A DNA stretch of 21,851 nucleotides from Myxococcales bacterium (GTDB lineage: Bacteria; Myxococcota; Polyangia; Polyangiales; Polyangiaceae), in the NCBI GenBank assembly GCA_003151595.1, contig PLXW01000074.1, positions 11,572-33,422 of the forward strand, in the 5' to 3' direction. This document shows, piece by piece, positions 14,925 to 21,851 of the stretch (its first letter is position 1; each line of letters begins with the position of its first letter). The position numbers and the translations under genes were made by a program. Under the pieces are notes generated by a model. That model was not told where the DNA came from. It did no database searches and was given only the letters and a program-made list of their open reading frames with translations.

Positions 14925-15815
14925 ATGCGTCGATCGGGCTTCGCGGTGTTGTTTCTGTGTGCGGCGTTCACGGCGTGCAGCAAGCCGCAGAGCGATGCGC
15001 CTCCCACTCCGCCGGCCCCCGTCGCGCCGGCCCCGGTTGCGTCCGCGGCGCCTGCTCCTGCAGCGCCCGTCGCTGCGAGCGGCAAGATGAGTCACTGTCC
15101 GAGCTCGGTCCCCGGCGCGAGCTCGGTCATCGACGATACGCCCACGGGCGTCGCGGTCACCGTCACCTCGAGCGACGCCGCGGCCACCTCGGAGATCCGC
15201 GCGCGCGCGGCCTTCCTGGTGAGCAGCGCGAACAACGACACGACGCCGATCATGCACAACGGCACGGGCGAAGGGGGCGGCGTCTTCGGGCGATGCCCGA
15301 TCGTGATGCGCGACACGAAGGTCGACGTCACCGACGTGCCGGGCGGATCGAAGCTCGTGGTCACGCCCCGCAACGCGAAGGAGCAGGACTGGCTCCGCCG
15401 CGAATCCCGTGGCCGGCTCGCCGAGCTGGGAGCGCCGGGGGGCGCAGGCGCGGGCGTCGGCAAGATGGCTCACTGCCCGAACGCGGTGAAAGGGGCCTCG
15501 ACGACGATCGCCGACAAGAGCGACGCGGTCACGGTCACGGTCACCGCGAAGAGCGATGACGGCGTGAAGCAGATCCGCGATCGCGCGCGCGAGATCGTGG
15601 CGGCCGCTGCGAAGGCCGACGCCGCGAAGATCACCCACGACGGCACCGGCAACGGCGGCGGTGGATTCGGGCGCTGCCCCATCGTGTTGAAGGACACCGC
15701 GGTCGACGAGAAGGACACCCCCGGCGGCGCCGTCTTCACCGTGAAGCCGAAGGACGCGAAGAACCTCCCCGCGTTGAAGCAGCAGGTCCGCGACCGCAGC
15801 GCGAAGTTCGACTGA
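14925..15815 (+). CDS. Lipoprotein with two tandem HC...H...C domains
   Basis: A 296-residue lipoprotein. The signal MRRSGFAVLFLCAAFTAC gives lipidated Cys18, followed by a Pro/Ala-rich tether to residue 53. Two copies of one domain follow, residues about 53-167 and 179-296. Each copy begins GKM(S/A)HCP (His57-Cys58; His183-Cys184), continues with an amphipathic helix, and carries H(N/D)GTGxGGGxFGRCPIV (His111 and Cys124; His238 and Cys251). His-to-Cys spacing is 13 in both, and the first Cys to His spacing is 53 and 54, so the ligand-like residues are kept while much else has diverged. The copies are joined by a Gly/Ala linker. I do not recognise the domain. Paired His and Cys suggest metal binding or a disulfide; this is inference. 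It follows the binding-protein gene by 85 bases. Confidence 0.88.
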   Translation: MRRSGFAVLFLCAAFTACSKPQSDAPPTPPAPVAPAPVASAAPAPAAPVAASGKMSHCPSSVPGASSVIDDTPTGVAVTVTSSDAAATSEIRARAAFLVSSANNDTTPIMHNGTGEGGGVFGRCPIVMRDTKVDVTDVPGGSKLVVTPRNAKEQDWLRRESRGRLAELGAPGGAGAGVGKMAHCPNAVKGASTTIADKSDAVTVTVTAKSDDGVKQIRDRAREIVAAAAKADAAKITHDGTGNGGGGFGRCPIVLKDTAVDEKDTPGGAVFTVKPKDAKNLPALKQQVRDRSAKFD

Positions 15816-16261
15816 GCGGCTCGCGCTGAACGCCTCACGCGGCGGTGAGCGGCAGCCCCGCGGCCCGTCTCCGCACTGACCCTCACCCCCGGCCCCTCTC
15901 CCGCAAGGGGAGAGGGGAGGATTCGACGCGTGTTCTCACCCCTCTCCCCTTGCGGGAGAGGGGCAGGGGTGAGGGCACGCGTGCGGAGCTTGGCGCGGCC
16001 AAAAAGGGCCTCGCGCGAAGGCCTCGTGTGGAATCCAACCTCAATCGATTTAGGGCCTTGGCGTCTTGAGGACACCCGCACTCACGTGGATCCTTAACCC
16101 CCCTGGGATCGCGATTGGAGCTGCCGGGGGAAATGTAGGTTCCGAGACCGATTGCGCAGGATCAGTGCAATCCACCCGCATTTTGCCGCACAAATACCGG
16201 AATCGGACAGCGTGGCGGTAGGACCTGTAACAGGCATGGCACATGCTCTACCCGAGTCACG
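15816..16261. other. 446-base intergenic region with a long palindrome
   Basis: The left part holds the palindromic repeat at 15869-15988. The right part (15989-16261) is less GC-rich and probably contains the promoter of the 16262-20434 gene set. I cannot name a convincing -35/-10 pair. A TGGCAC at 16237-16242 lacks the matching GC element for sigma-54. No small gene is supportable. Confidence 0.45.
15869..15988. repeat. 120-base palindromic repeat (CCCTCACCCC / GGGGTGAGGG type)
   Basis: The outer arms CTCCGCAC (15869-15876) and GTGCGGAG (15981-15988) pair exactly. Inside them, 15880-15917 pairs with 15939-15975: CCCTCACCCC with GGGGTGAGGG, then CCCCTCTCCCGCAAGGGGAG with its complement, around a 21-base loop. 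The left inner arm is itself a smaller hairpin (CCCCTCTCCC...GGGGAGAGGGG), as is the right. I recognise the core as a dispersed intergenic repeat seen in many GC-rich bacteria. Confidence 0.85.
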
Positions 16262-17386
16262 ATGCGACGTGACCTGGTCAAAGCAGCCTCGAAGATCGCC
16301 ACCGCGCTGGTGGTCTTCGCCTCGGCGCCCGCGTGCTCCAAGCACTCGGCCGGTCAGCCGCCGATCGCGGCGAAGACCGTCGCCGCGCCGGTTGCGGCCG
16401 TCGCTGCCGACGACGCGCCCGCGGCCATCCCGCACGGCCTCCGCAAGCAGCTGAACCTCGACGTCCCCGTCTTCGTCGACGGTAAGGAAGTCGCGGTCCT
16501 CCGCTACGGCGAGCTCCCCCCGGGCGTCGAGCCGATCACGATCCCGGAGAACGAGCACCACGCCGTTCGCTACTTCCGCGTCTCGGACTACCTGAAGGGG
16601 ATCGGCGTCAACGTCGATCGCGTGCAGGCGGTCCACTTCGCCGACAAGGAAGATCGCATCGCCTCGATCGAAGGCACCGAGCTCCGCGCGCAGAAGGATC
16701 GCTTCGTCTTCGACTTCGAAGAGACCACCGGCGGCAAGCCGAAGCAGGCGTGGGAGACGATGGGCCTCCAGACGATGCTCCGCATCGACGACTTCTTCGC
16801 GCTCAACATCTTCGTGACGCAGAAGCCGTGGGAGATCGATCACGCACGCCACTGCTACATCGAAGACGAAAGTTGCCGTCCGGTCGCGCGCTTCTCGACG
16901 GCCGACCTGATGAAGGGCACGCGCGTGTACGTCGATGGGAAGCTCGTCTCGTACGTGAAGCGCCGTCTGCTCTCGGACACCGCCATCGCGTCGAAGAACG
17001 CCGACGGCGACGCGACCTTCTCGACTAACAAATATCTGACGTCGCTGGGTATCAACACGGCGAACGTGAAGCGCATCAATTACCTCGCAGGCGACGAGCT
17101 CGTAGCTACCGCCTCGGCGAAGGAATGGGCCGCGGACAGTGACAAGCTCACCTTCCTCCTGGTCAAGCATGGCCACGGGAAGGTGCGCGCGAACATCCCC
17201 GCGGATCTGCAGATCAGGGCGGAGGGGACGAAGGACCGCGAAGCACAAGTGACCGCGATACAGGTCTTCAACCGCAAGGAGCCACGCTCGGTGCCGCTCG
17301 TCTCTCTCGACGACGTCATCGATCTCGGCTCAATCCCGGCGAGCACGTTGGCCCAGGCGGGCGACGTGACCGACGGGGTCGAATAA
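16262..17386 (+). CDS. Lipoprotein with two copies of a VDGK...YL..LG domain
   Basis: A 374-residue lipoprotein of unknown family. The signal peptide ends with APAC (Cys25), then an Ala/Val/Pro tether to about residue 55. Two related blocks follow. Block 1 (about 68-162) starts VPVFVDGKEVAVLRYGELP and contains YFRVSDYLKGIGVNVDRVQAVHF and RFVFDFEETTGGKPKQ. Block 2 (about 221-309) starts RVYVDGKLVSYVKRRLL and contains TFSTNKYLTSLGINTANVKRINYL and KLTFLLVKHGHGKVR. The order of motifs is the same, so this is an internal duplication. Between them is a Cys pair (Cys198, Cys205). The C-terminal 65 residues contain LQIRAEGTKDREAQVTAIQV. It heads a same-strand set with the MYXO-CTERM protein 68 bases downstream. 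Secreted beta-rich binding domains are likely. The ligand is unknown. Confidence 0.82.
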   Translation: MRRDLVKAASKIATALVVFASAPACSKHSAGQPPIAAKTVAAPVAAVAADDAPAAIPHGLRKQLNLDVPVFVDGKEVAVLRYGELPPGVEPITIPENEHHAVRYFRVSDYLKGIGVNVDRVQAVHFADKEDRIASIEGTELRAQKDRFVFDFEETTGGKPKQAWETMGLQTMLRIDDFFALNIFVTQKPWEIDHARHCYIEDESCRPVARFSTADLMKGTRVYVDGKLVSYVKRRLLSDTAIASKNADGDATFSTNKYLTSLGINTANVKRINYLAGDELVATASAKEWAADSDKLTFLLVKHGHGKVRANIPADLQIRAEGTKDREAQVTAIQVFNRKEPRSVPLVSLDDVIDLGSIPASTLAQAGDVTDGVE

Positions 17387-17441
17387 GGACGAATGCGAGG
17401 CTCCCGCCCCGCGATGAACGACAACGGGCAACACGGAAATT

Positions 17442-17446
17442 GGAGG
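17442..17446 (+). promoter_or_regulatory. Shine-Dalgarno that decides the start of the surface protein
   Basis: GGAGG lies 8 bases before the ATG at 17455. This favours ATG 17455 over the in-frame TTG at 17440 and GTG at 17452. Confidence 0.7.
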
Positions 17447-17454
17447 ATGATGTG

Positions 17455-19398
17455 ATGTTGAGCACGAAGCGCCACCTGACTCTCGGGATTCTCACGGGCC
17501 TCACTGCGCTCGGGACGTCGATCGCGGCGTACGCGGATACACCGCAGTCCACCGTCATCCTCAACACGGCGACCCAGCTCGCCTACCACGCGCCCAACTC
17601 GACGACCGGCAAGCCGCCGGCGCGCCGCGACGGTGCAGGCGTCATGGACACGACCATGGCGTTCGACCGCACGACGGGCGACATTGTCTCCTTCTGGACC
17701 AACTCGGTCCCGTGGGGCAACGGCACGGGCCTCGACACCGGCATGCAAGCCGCGATGGCCTTCACCAAGATGACGCCGACGGGCCTCGCCCCGACGACGG
17801 TGAAGATGCTCCCCAACCAGTCCGGCGGACAGCGCGTCTTCATGCGCCCCAACGCGCTGCTCGGGAAGGACTTTGCCGCGGTCGTCTTCGCCGACGAGAA
17901 CGACGGCCCCAACGCCGACGGCAACCCGCAAGCGGTGATCTGGGTCTATGACCGTCAGGGCAATCAGCTCAACGTCACCAACTCCGGCGACGTCGGCCAG
18001 GGCCCGCACGATCCGGTCAACCTCATCTCGCTCGCCGGCCAGCAAGACGGCCAGCAGCAGTGCCCGCACAGCGCCTGCCAGATGCCGGATGCGGCCGACG
18101 GTACCCAGCGCTGGGTCATGGGCGTGCAGCGCAACAACCAGAACGCGCGCCTGATGCGCGTCGATATCAAGTCCGACGGCGCCGGCGGCGTCACGGTCAA
18201 GGTCCCGTACATCAAGACGATCGTTCAGAACGCGCAGCACGACCGCGTGATGATCGCCTGCCCGACCGACGGTCTCGTTCACGGCGGCGCGGTCGTCGCG
18301 ACGACCGTTGAAGCCGACGGGCAGCCGGCGAACTACGGCGTCGATGCCGTCCTCTTCGACACCGAGAAGGGCGCGGTCCTCTCCAAGACGCGCGTGTACG
18401 ACTCGGATCCGCAGAACGGCCTCTACGCCGTGCAGCCGACCACGCAGTACATCAACGACAGCGTCGTCGCCTTCCAGTTCCAGGTCTCGGACGCCGTTCG
18501 TGTCGGCGGGCCGAACGGTGTCGCGACGATCGGGAGCAAGTGCAACAGGAACAACGGTCACTGCGCCGCTCCCCAGCAGTCGCACCTCGTGACGATGTCG
18601 ATCCCCGCCGCGGGCGGCGACTTCCAGACCATCGAGGCCACGACGAAGGACGCGCCGTACGGCCGCCACTCGGAAGCCTTCGGCATGAACTACGGTCCTG
18701 CGACGTCTGCGGGCGGCGCGGTCGGCGTCATCGCCGGCTCGTCGGACGCGATGGGCGCCGGCCTCCTGCAGGTCATCCCGATCGACTCGGCCGGTCACAT
18801 CGGCGCGCTCGACCCGATGAAGGTCTACCAGGTGTCGCAGTACTCCGACGTCGCGCAGCTCCCGGCGATGACGAAGCGCGACCCGGGCCAGGCGCGCGGC
18901 TTCATCCACGGCCTCTACGGCGTGCAGAACCCGAGCTACGGCGACAAGACGGGCGGCGGCTTCATGCCGACGGTCAAGACGTTCAACATCTCGGCGGTCG
19001 CCGGCTACGCCGACCCGACCACCGACAACCGTGAGAGCCTCACGTTCGCGCTCATCCCGGCCGTGTGGGATCCGGCGGTCGCCACGACCCCCGGCGGCAC
19101 GGTGCCGATCTCGAGCGTTCCCCCGGGACCGGCCGGCACGCCGCCGGCTTCCGCGGGCTCGCCCGTCACGAACCCCGGCCCCGGTCTGAGCACCGGCGGC
19201 GGCACGGCCTCGCAAGGTGGCACCACCGGCACCGGTGGCGGCATCAAGACGGGCTACGGGCTCACCGGAACGGACGCGAGCAGCGGGTGCGGTTGCACCA
19301 CGGCCGGCTCGGATCAGACCTCGGGTCTCGCGGGCATCGGCCTGATGGGTCTCGGGTTCGCCTTCCTCGGCATGCGCCGCAACAAGAAGGAGTCGTGA
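17455..19398 (+). CDS. Large exported protein with MYXO-CTERM-type sorting tail
   Basis: A 647-residue secreted protein. Residues 1-27 are a signal peptide with a cut after AYA. The body (about 30-540) is rich in Gly, Asn, Asp and short strands, with recurring phrases such as TTMAFDRTTGDIVSFW, AVIWVYDRQGNQLNVT, RLMRVDIKSDGAGGV and HLVTMSIPAAGGDFQTI. These look like blades of a beta-propeller, which is inference. Cys pairs include CPHSAC (203, 208) and CNRNNGHC (363, 370). Residues about 540-605 are a Pro/Gly/Thr linker. The tail SGCGCTTAG (Cys612, Cys614), a hydrophobic helix and RRNKKES match the Myxococcota MYXO-CTERM sorting signal, predicted to give a lipid-linked surface protein. Only one base separates it from the next gene, so the two are translationally linked. 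The enzymatic role, if any, is unknown. Confidence 0.87.
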   Translation: MLSTKRHLTLGILTGLTALGTSIAAYADTPQSTVILNTATQLAYHAPNSTTGKPPARRDGAGVMDTTMAFDRTTGDIVSFWTNSVPWGNGTGLDTGMQAAMAFTKMTPTGLAPTTVKMLPNQSGGQRVFMRPNALLGKDFAAVVFADENDGPNADGNPQAVIWVYDRQGNQLNVTNSGDVGQGPHDPVNLISLAGQQDGQQQCPHSACQMPDAADGTQRWVMGVQRNNQNARLMRVDIKSDGAGGVTVKVPYIKTIVQNAQHDRVMIACPTDGLVHGGAVVATTVEADGQPANYGVDAVLFDTEKGAVLSKTRVYDSDPQNGLYAVQPTTQYINDSVVAFQFQVSDAVRVGGPNGVATIGSKCNRNNGHCAAPQQSHLVTMSIPAAGGDFQTIEATTKDAPYGRHSEAFGMNYGPATSAGGAVGVIAGSSDAMGAGLLQVIPIDSAGHIGALDPMKVYQVSQYSDVAQLPAMTKRDPGQARGFIHGLYGVQNPSYGDKTGGGFMPTVKTFNISAVAGYADPTTDNRESLTFALIPAVWDPAVATTPGGTVPISSVPPGPAGTPPASAGSPVTNPGPGLSTGGGTASQGGTTGTGGGIKTGYGLTGTDASSGCGCTTAGSDQTSGLAGIGLMGLGFAFLGMRRNKKES

Positions 19399-19399
19399 G

Positions 19400-20434
19400 A
19401 TGAAACGGTCCCTCGCTCTGCTCCTGGCGACGACAGCCGCCGGCGCGCTCATCGCGGCGTGCTCGGCGGGGGCCGACTCCTCGGAGCTGGTCGGGCCGAA
19501 GTACAAGACCCCTGTGACGAATCCTGAAGGGTCGTCCTCGTCCGGGGGTGGGTCGGGCTCCTCGTCCGGTTCCTCTTCTTCCGGTTCCTCGTCGGGCTCT
19601 TCCAGCGGCTCGAGCTCCGGTGGTCTCGTGACGCAGGCACCGCCCGACGCGGGCCCCGGCAGCACGAGCTCCCCGGCGCACGAGTACTTCGACAGCACCG
19701 TGTACCCGCTCCTCGCGGTCTGCCAAGGGTGCCACGCGACCGGAACCGACGGCGCTCCCCAGATGATGGACACGCCGGCCGACAAGACCTACTCGGAGCT
19801 CGATGCGCTCGGGTTGATCGTGTCGAACAGCCTGATCCTCACGCACGGCTCGCACGACACCGGCAAGGCGCCGGCGCTCACGACCGCGCAGCAATCGGCG
19901 ATCTCTCAGTGGCTCTCGCTCGAAGCCGCAGAGCGCACCGGTACGGCCGCTCCCACGAACGTGCTCGCGGAGGTCGCGAAGTGCGTGAGTCAGACGGAGT
20001 GGAACAACATCAAGTGGGACACGCTCCGCACGCAGCCCCGCACCACCGAGAACGCGAATCGATGCACCGGTTGCAACGGCGACCTCTGCGCCTCGTGTCA
20101 CTCGGGCGGTGAGCAAGGCTTCTACATGGAAGAGGGCGCGACCCTCGACCCGCCGGCGACGACGTTCATCCAGACCTTCCAGGGTCCGACCATGCAGACG
20201 TTCATCAACAAGTACTTCGGCCTCAACGGGGTCAACCCCGTCGCCTCGAACGCGATCATGAACAAGATGACCGCGGTCGCTGCGGGGCCTGCGTACAGCC
20301 ACCCGATGTTCGTCATGTCGGCGACGATGCAGACGAGCCTCAACACCTTCGTGACCGACGCCATCACGGCGTACACGAACCACACCTGCACCGGCGGATC
20401 GGCCGACGCGGGCGCCGGAGACGCGGGCCCCTAG
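19400..20434 (+). CDS. Dihaem c-type cytochrome lipoprotein
   Basis: A 344-residue lipoprotein. The signal ends IAAC (Cys21). Residues 44-75 are a Gly/Ser-repeat tether. Two c-type haem attachment motifs are present: CQGCH (108-112) and CASCH (230-234). Just before the second is CTGCN (222-226), a CxxC with Asn in place of His, giving four Cys in 12 residues. Axial ligand candidates for the second half are His301 and Met303 in YSHPMFVM. The first domain resembles the planctomycete/myxobacterial cytochrome-C type, in which YPLLAVCQGCHATG is preceded by a helix. It starts one base after the MYXO-CTERM gene's stop, with AAGGAG at 19387-19392. It probably sits in the outer membrane or periplasm and passes electrons. 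The partner is unknown, and the upstream surface protein is the natural candidate. Confidence 0.88.
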   Translation: MKRSLALLLATTAAGALIAACSAGADSSELVGPKYKTPVTNPEGSSSSGGGSGSSSGSSSSGSSSGSSSGSSSGGLVTQAPPDAGPGSTSSPAHEYFDSTVYPLLAVCQGCHATGTDGAPQMMDTPADKTYSELDALGLIVSNSLILTHGSHDTGKAPALTTAQQSAISQWLSLEAAERTGTAAPTNVLAEVAKCVSQTEWNNIKWDTLRTQPRTTENANRCTGCNGDLCASCHSGGEQGFYMEEGATLDPPATTFIQTFQGPTMQTFINKYFGLNGVNPVASNAIMNKMTAVAAGPAYSHPMFVMSATMQTSLNTFVTDAITAYTNHTCTGGSADAGAGDAGP

Positions 20435-20454
20435 GCTCAGCGACTCCAAGACTG

Positions 20455-20496
20455 AAAGAGCCGCTCGCGAGAGATCGCGTGCGGCTCTTTTTTTTT
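20455..20496 (+). terminator. Strong intrinsic terminator after the cytochrome gene
   Basis: AAAGAGCCGC (20455-20464) pairs with GCGGCTCTTT (20481-20490). An inner CGCGA/TCGCG stem closes a GAGA tetraloop, with one T-T mismatch between the two stems. Nine T in all run from 20488 to 20496. It starts 21 bases after the stop codon and ends the 16262-20434 set. Confidence 0.9.
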
Positions 20497-20576
20497 GTCT
20501 TGCGGGGCCCGGGTAACCCTGAGCCTCACTCCGCCCTTCGGGCTCCGTTGCGGCTACAGCGGGACGCTCGTCGAGC

Positions 20577-20614
20577 CTGGGGGGAGCGCGGCCGCTCCGC
20601 CCCAGACCCCCCAG
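20577..20614. repeat. GC-rich palindromic element between convergent genes
   Basis: GGAGCG (20583-20588), loop CGGC and CGCTCC (20593-20598) form a perfect hairpin. The flanking CTGGGG on the left (20577-20582) pairs with CCCCAG (20600-20605) after a one-base bulge. A second complementary copy, CCCCCCAG, is at 20607-20614. No T-run follows on either strand. It looks like a dispersed intergenic repeat rather than a plain terminator. Confidence 0.5.
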
Positions 20615-20635
20615 CCGAGCGAGTACAAATGAGTA

Positions 20636-21187
20636 TCAGCCGCCGTCGCCGCCGCTGCTGCTCGAGACCGGGGCCGGCTTCAGTGGCGGGCAAACGCTTC
20701 GCGGGATCTTTCGCACGACCGCGGGGATCGAGTGGAGCCAGGCGATGATGCCGTTCAATTCGCTGTCGCACATGCCGGGGTAGTGCTGCATCTGCGGACA
20801 CAGGCGCTCGCTCTGATTGTCGACCCCGTCCCTGATGGCCGCGGTGAGATCCGAATCGCGCCAGTTGCCAACGCCGGTCGTCGTGTCCGGCGTCAGGTTC
20901 GGCGGATAGAGGAAGTTGGGAGCAGGGAACTGCGCGAGCGGCGTCGATGTGCCGCCCATGTCTGCCGTGTGGCACGACGTGCATCCCTGCGCGGAGTTGT
21001 CGCCGGCGGGGTTCGCCGCATATCCCTTCCCAGCGCTCGCGCTGGTGTCGGTCGGGCAATAGCCGCTGCCACCGCCGCCGTCGGATCCCTTACCCGCGAG
21101 CGGGTCGCTGTTGCTCGACGAGCAACCGGCGGCCACGGCCAATCCAACTCCGACTCCAACCCAGATCCGCCAAGCACGCCTAGGCAT
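20636..21187 (-). CDS. Monohaem cytochrome c lipoprotein
   Basis: A 183-residue lipoprotein. The signal MPRRAWRIWVGVGVGLAVAA ends with AAGC (Cys22). After a Ser/Gly tether and a Cys44 comes the haem motif CTSCH (69-73), in a class-I-like layout: a helix before it (DNSAQGCTSCHTADMGG), a loop with APNFLYPPNLTPDTTTG, and RDSDLTAAIRDGVD. Then RLCPQMQHYPGM supplies the axial Met (133 or 139), followed by the final helix DSELNGIIAWLHSIPAV. Such proteins carry single electrons in the periplasm. The start at 21187 has AAAGGA 6 bases upstream; the longer frame from 21262 adds an implausible Arg-rich leader. It faces the dihaem lipoprotein gene across about 200 bases and is divergent from the next gene. 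The Cys-rich and Ser/Gly tails are unusual for a soluble cytochrome. Confidence 0.9.
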   Translation of the reverse strand: MPRRAWRIWVGVGVGLAVAAGCSSSNSDPLAGKGSDGGGGSGYCPTDTSASAGKGYAANPAGDNSAQGCTSCHTADMGGTSTPLAQFPAPNFLYPPNLTPDTTTGVGNWRDSDLTAAIRDGVDNQSERLCPQMQHYPGMCDSELNGIIAWLHSIPAVVRKIPRSVCPPLKPAPVSSSSGGDGG

Positions 21188-21340
21188 CGTTGGTCCTTTC
21201 CAAGGTCGACGACGATCCACCCACGCCATTGTCGCATGATCCACGCGCCCGCGCGGAAACATGCGAATTGCGCCTGGAACGCCGGTTCACCACGCTTCGA
21301 TGCGAGGCGTGTGCCTTCGGCACGGAGTACGCTTGTGAGC

Positions 21341-21851
21341 ATGAACGTGAAGATCGATCCGCGGTTTCGAGTCGCCTACCTGGTGGCGATCGCGGTCGGT
21401 GTGTTCTTCCTCCGCCAGCTGGGGCCGCTGGCTGGGCTCCTCGCTGTGCAGTGCGGGCTTTGGCTCGCGCTGGGGCTGGGCGTGCCACGGCTGGCGCGGC
21501 AGATCGGCAAGCTCTGGTTCTTCGCGCTGTTCCTCGTGGTGTCGTTCGCGCTGACGAAGGAAGACCCGGAGCTCGATCGATGGATTCATCCCGAGGTGCT
21601 CCCCGGCGTGCACGTCGCGATCAACGCGTACGGGATGATGGTCGGGCTCGCGATGATCACGCGCGTGGTCGTCGTGGTGCTTGCGTCGCAGGTGGCGCGC
21701 GCCGGCGACGGGAGGGCGATCGCGGCGGGGTTGAGGGATCTGTATGTGCCGCCGATCGTGGCGGCGTCGATCGATACGGTGTTGGCGTTGCTCGGGGGTG
21801 ATGAGCGGATACCGGGATCGGGGCAGGGCGGTGGAGGCGGACGCGGAGGCG
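21341..21851 (+). CDS. Multi-span membrane protein, EcfT/CbiQ-like (partial)
   Basis: From the ATG at 21341 the frame stays open for 170 codons to the window edge. It begins MNVKIDPRFRVAYLVAIAVG and shows about four hydrophobic helices: VAYLVAIAVGVFFL, a Leu/Ala/Gly stretch about residues 28-48, LWFFALFLVVSFAL and MMVGLAMITRVVVVVLASQV. The motif MITRVVVVVLASQVARAGDG, followed by GLRDLYVPPIVAASIDTVLA, resembles the coupling region of the T component of energy-coupling-factor transporters (CbiQ/EcfT), which joins the ATPases to the substrate-binding membrane protein. The match is by eye, so this is tentative. The last visible residues are strongly Gly-rich, which is odd for EcfT. No ATPase gene is in view; it may lie just beyond the window. 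Confidence 0.55.
   Translation, partial: MNVKIDPRFRVAYLVAIAVGVFFLRQLGPLAGLLAVQCGLWLALGLGVPRLARQIGKLWFFALFLVVSFALTKEDPELDRWIHPEVLPGVHVAINAYGMMVGLAMITRVVVVVLASQVARAGDGRAIAAGLRDLYVPPIVAASIDTVLALLGGDERIPGSGQGGGGGRGG

Noticed and set aside
16237..16252. TGGCACATGCTCTACC as a sigma-54 promoter
   Set aside because: The -24 part fits, but the bases at the -12 position are not GC, which is needed.
17080..19785. A very long open frame (about 900 codons) on the minus strand
   Set aside because: It lies opposite three well-supported plus-strand genes with signal peptides, a sorting tail and haem motifs. Its translation is Arg/Asp/Glu-rich and low in complexity, as expected of antisense frames in GC-rich DNA.

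Overview
The window is visibly very GC-rich, and its genes favour codons ending in G or C. It reads as chromosome from a Myxococcota bacterium, probably of the Polyangia type. The main clues are a GC-x-C/transmembrane/Arg-Lys tail of the MYXO-CTERM kind (protein at 17455-19398), Gly-Ser-Ser-Ser linkers after lipoprotein cysteines (10792-11301 and 19400-20434), and an unusually high density of lipoproteins. The species assignment is inference from these traits; no rRNA, tRNA, CRISPR array, prophage or insertion sequence was seen.

Layout from left to right. 1-1701 (minus): the start of a lipoprotein that runs off the edge, preceded by a collagen-like-repeat lipoprotein. 1702-4029 (plus): a long leader, rpsB, a hairpin-rich spacer and tsf. 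4030-4193: a cluster of CATCCTGAG-type palindromic repeats, then a polysaccharide deacetylase (4194-5108). 5137-6836 (minus): an MlaF-type ABC ATPase followed by a two-helix membrane protein with a CxxC thioredoxin-like domain. 6895-7960 (plus): a small unknown protein and an LpxL/HtrB-type acyltransferase. 8039-10728 (plus): a small Cys-rich lipoprotein translationally coupled to a TonB-dependent receptor. 10792-13509: two further Cys-rich lipoproteins on the minus strand, flanking an orphan OmpR-type response regulator and a 124-residue unknown protein. 13616-15815 (plus): an NMT1/SsuA-like binding protein with a C-terminal membrane helix, and a lipoprotein built from two copies of an apparently undescribed domain. 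15869-15988: a long imperfect cruciform repeat. 16262-20434 (plus): an operon-like set of a lipoprotein with an internal duplication, a MYXO-CTERM surface protein and a dihaem c-type lipoprotein, closed by a strong terminator. 20636-21187 (minus): a monohaem cytochrome c lipoprotein. 21341-end (plus): a partial multi-span membrane protein resembling EcfT/CbiQ.

How the genes fit together. The left part carries translation genes (rpsB, tsf). The middle carries envelope functions: glycan deacetylation, lipid transport, lipid acylation and TonB-dependent uptake. The right part is a set of exported haem and metal-ligand-rich proteins that could form a cell-surface electron-transfer or metal-handling module. 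The most promising undescribed material is the 16262-20434 set, the two-copy HC...H...C domain lipoprotein just before it, and a shared CTxxC...Cx5CK module that ends three small lipoproteins between 8039 and 13509.
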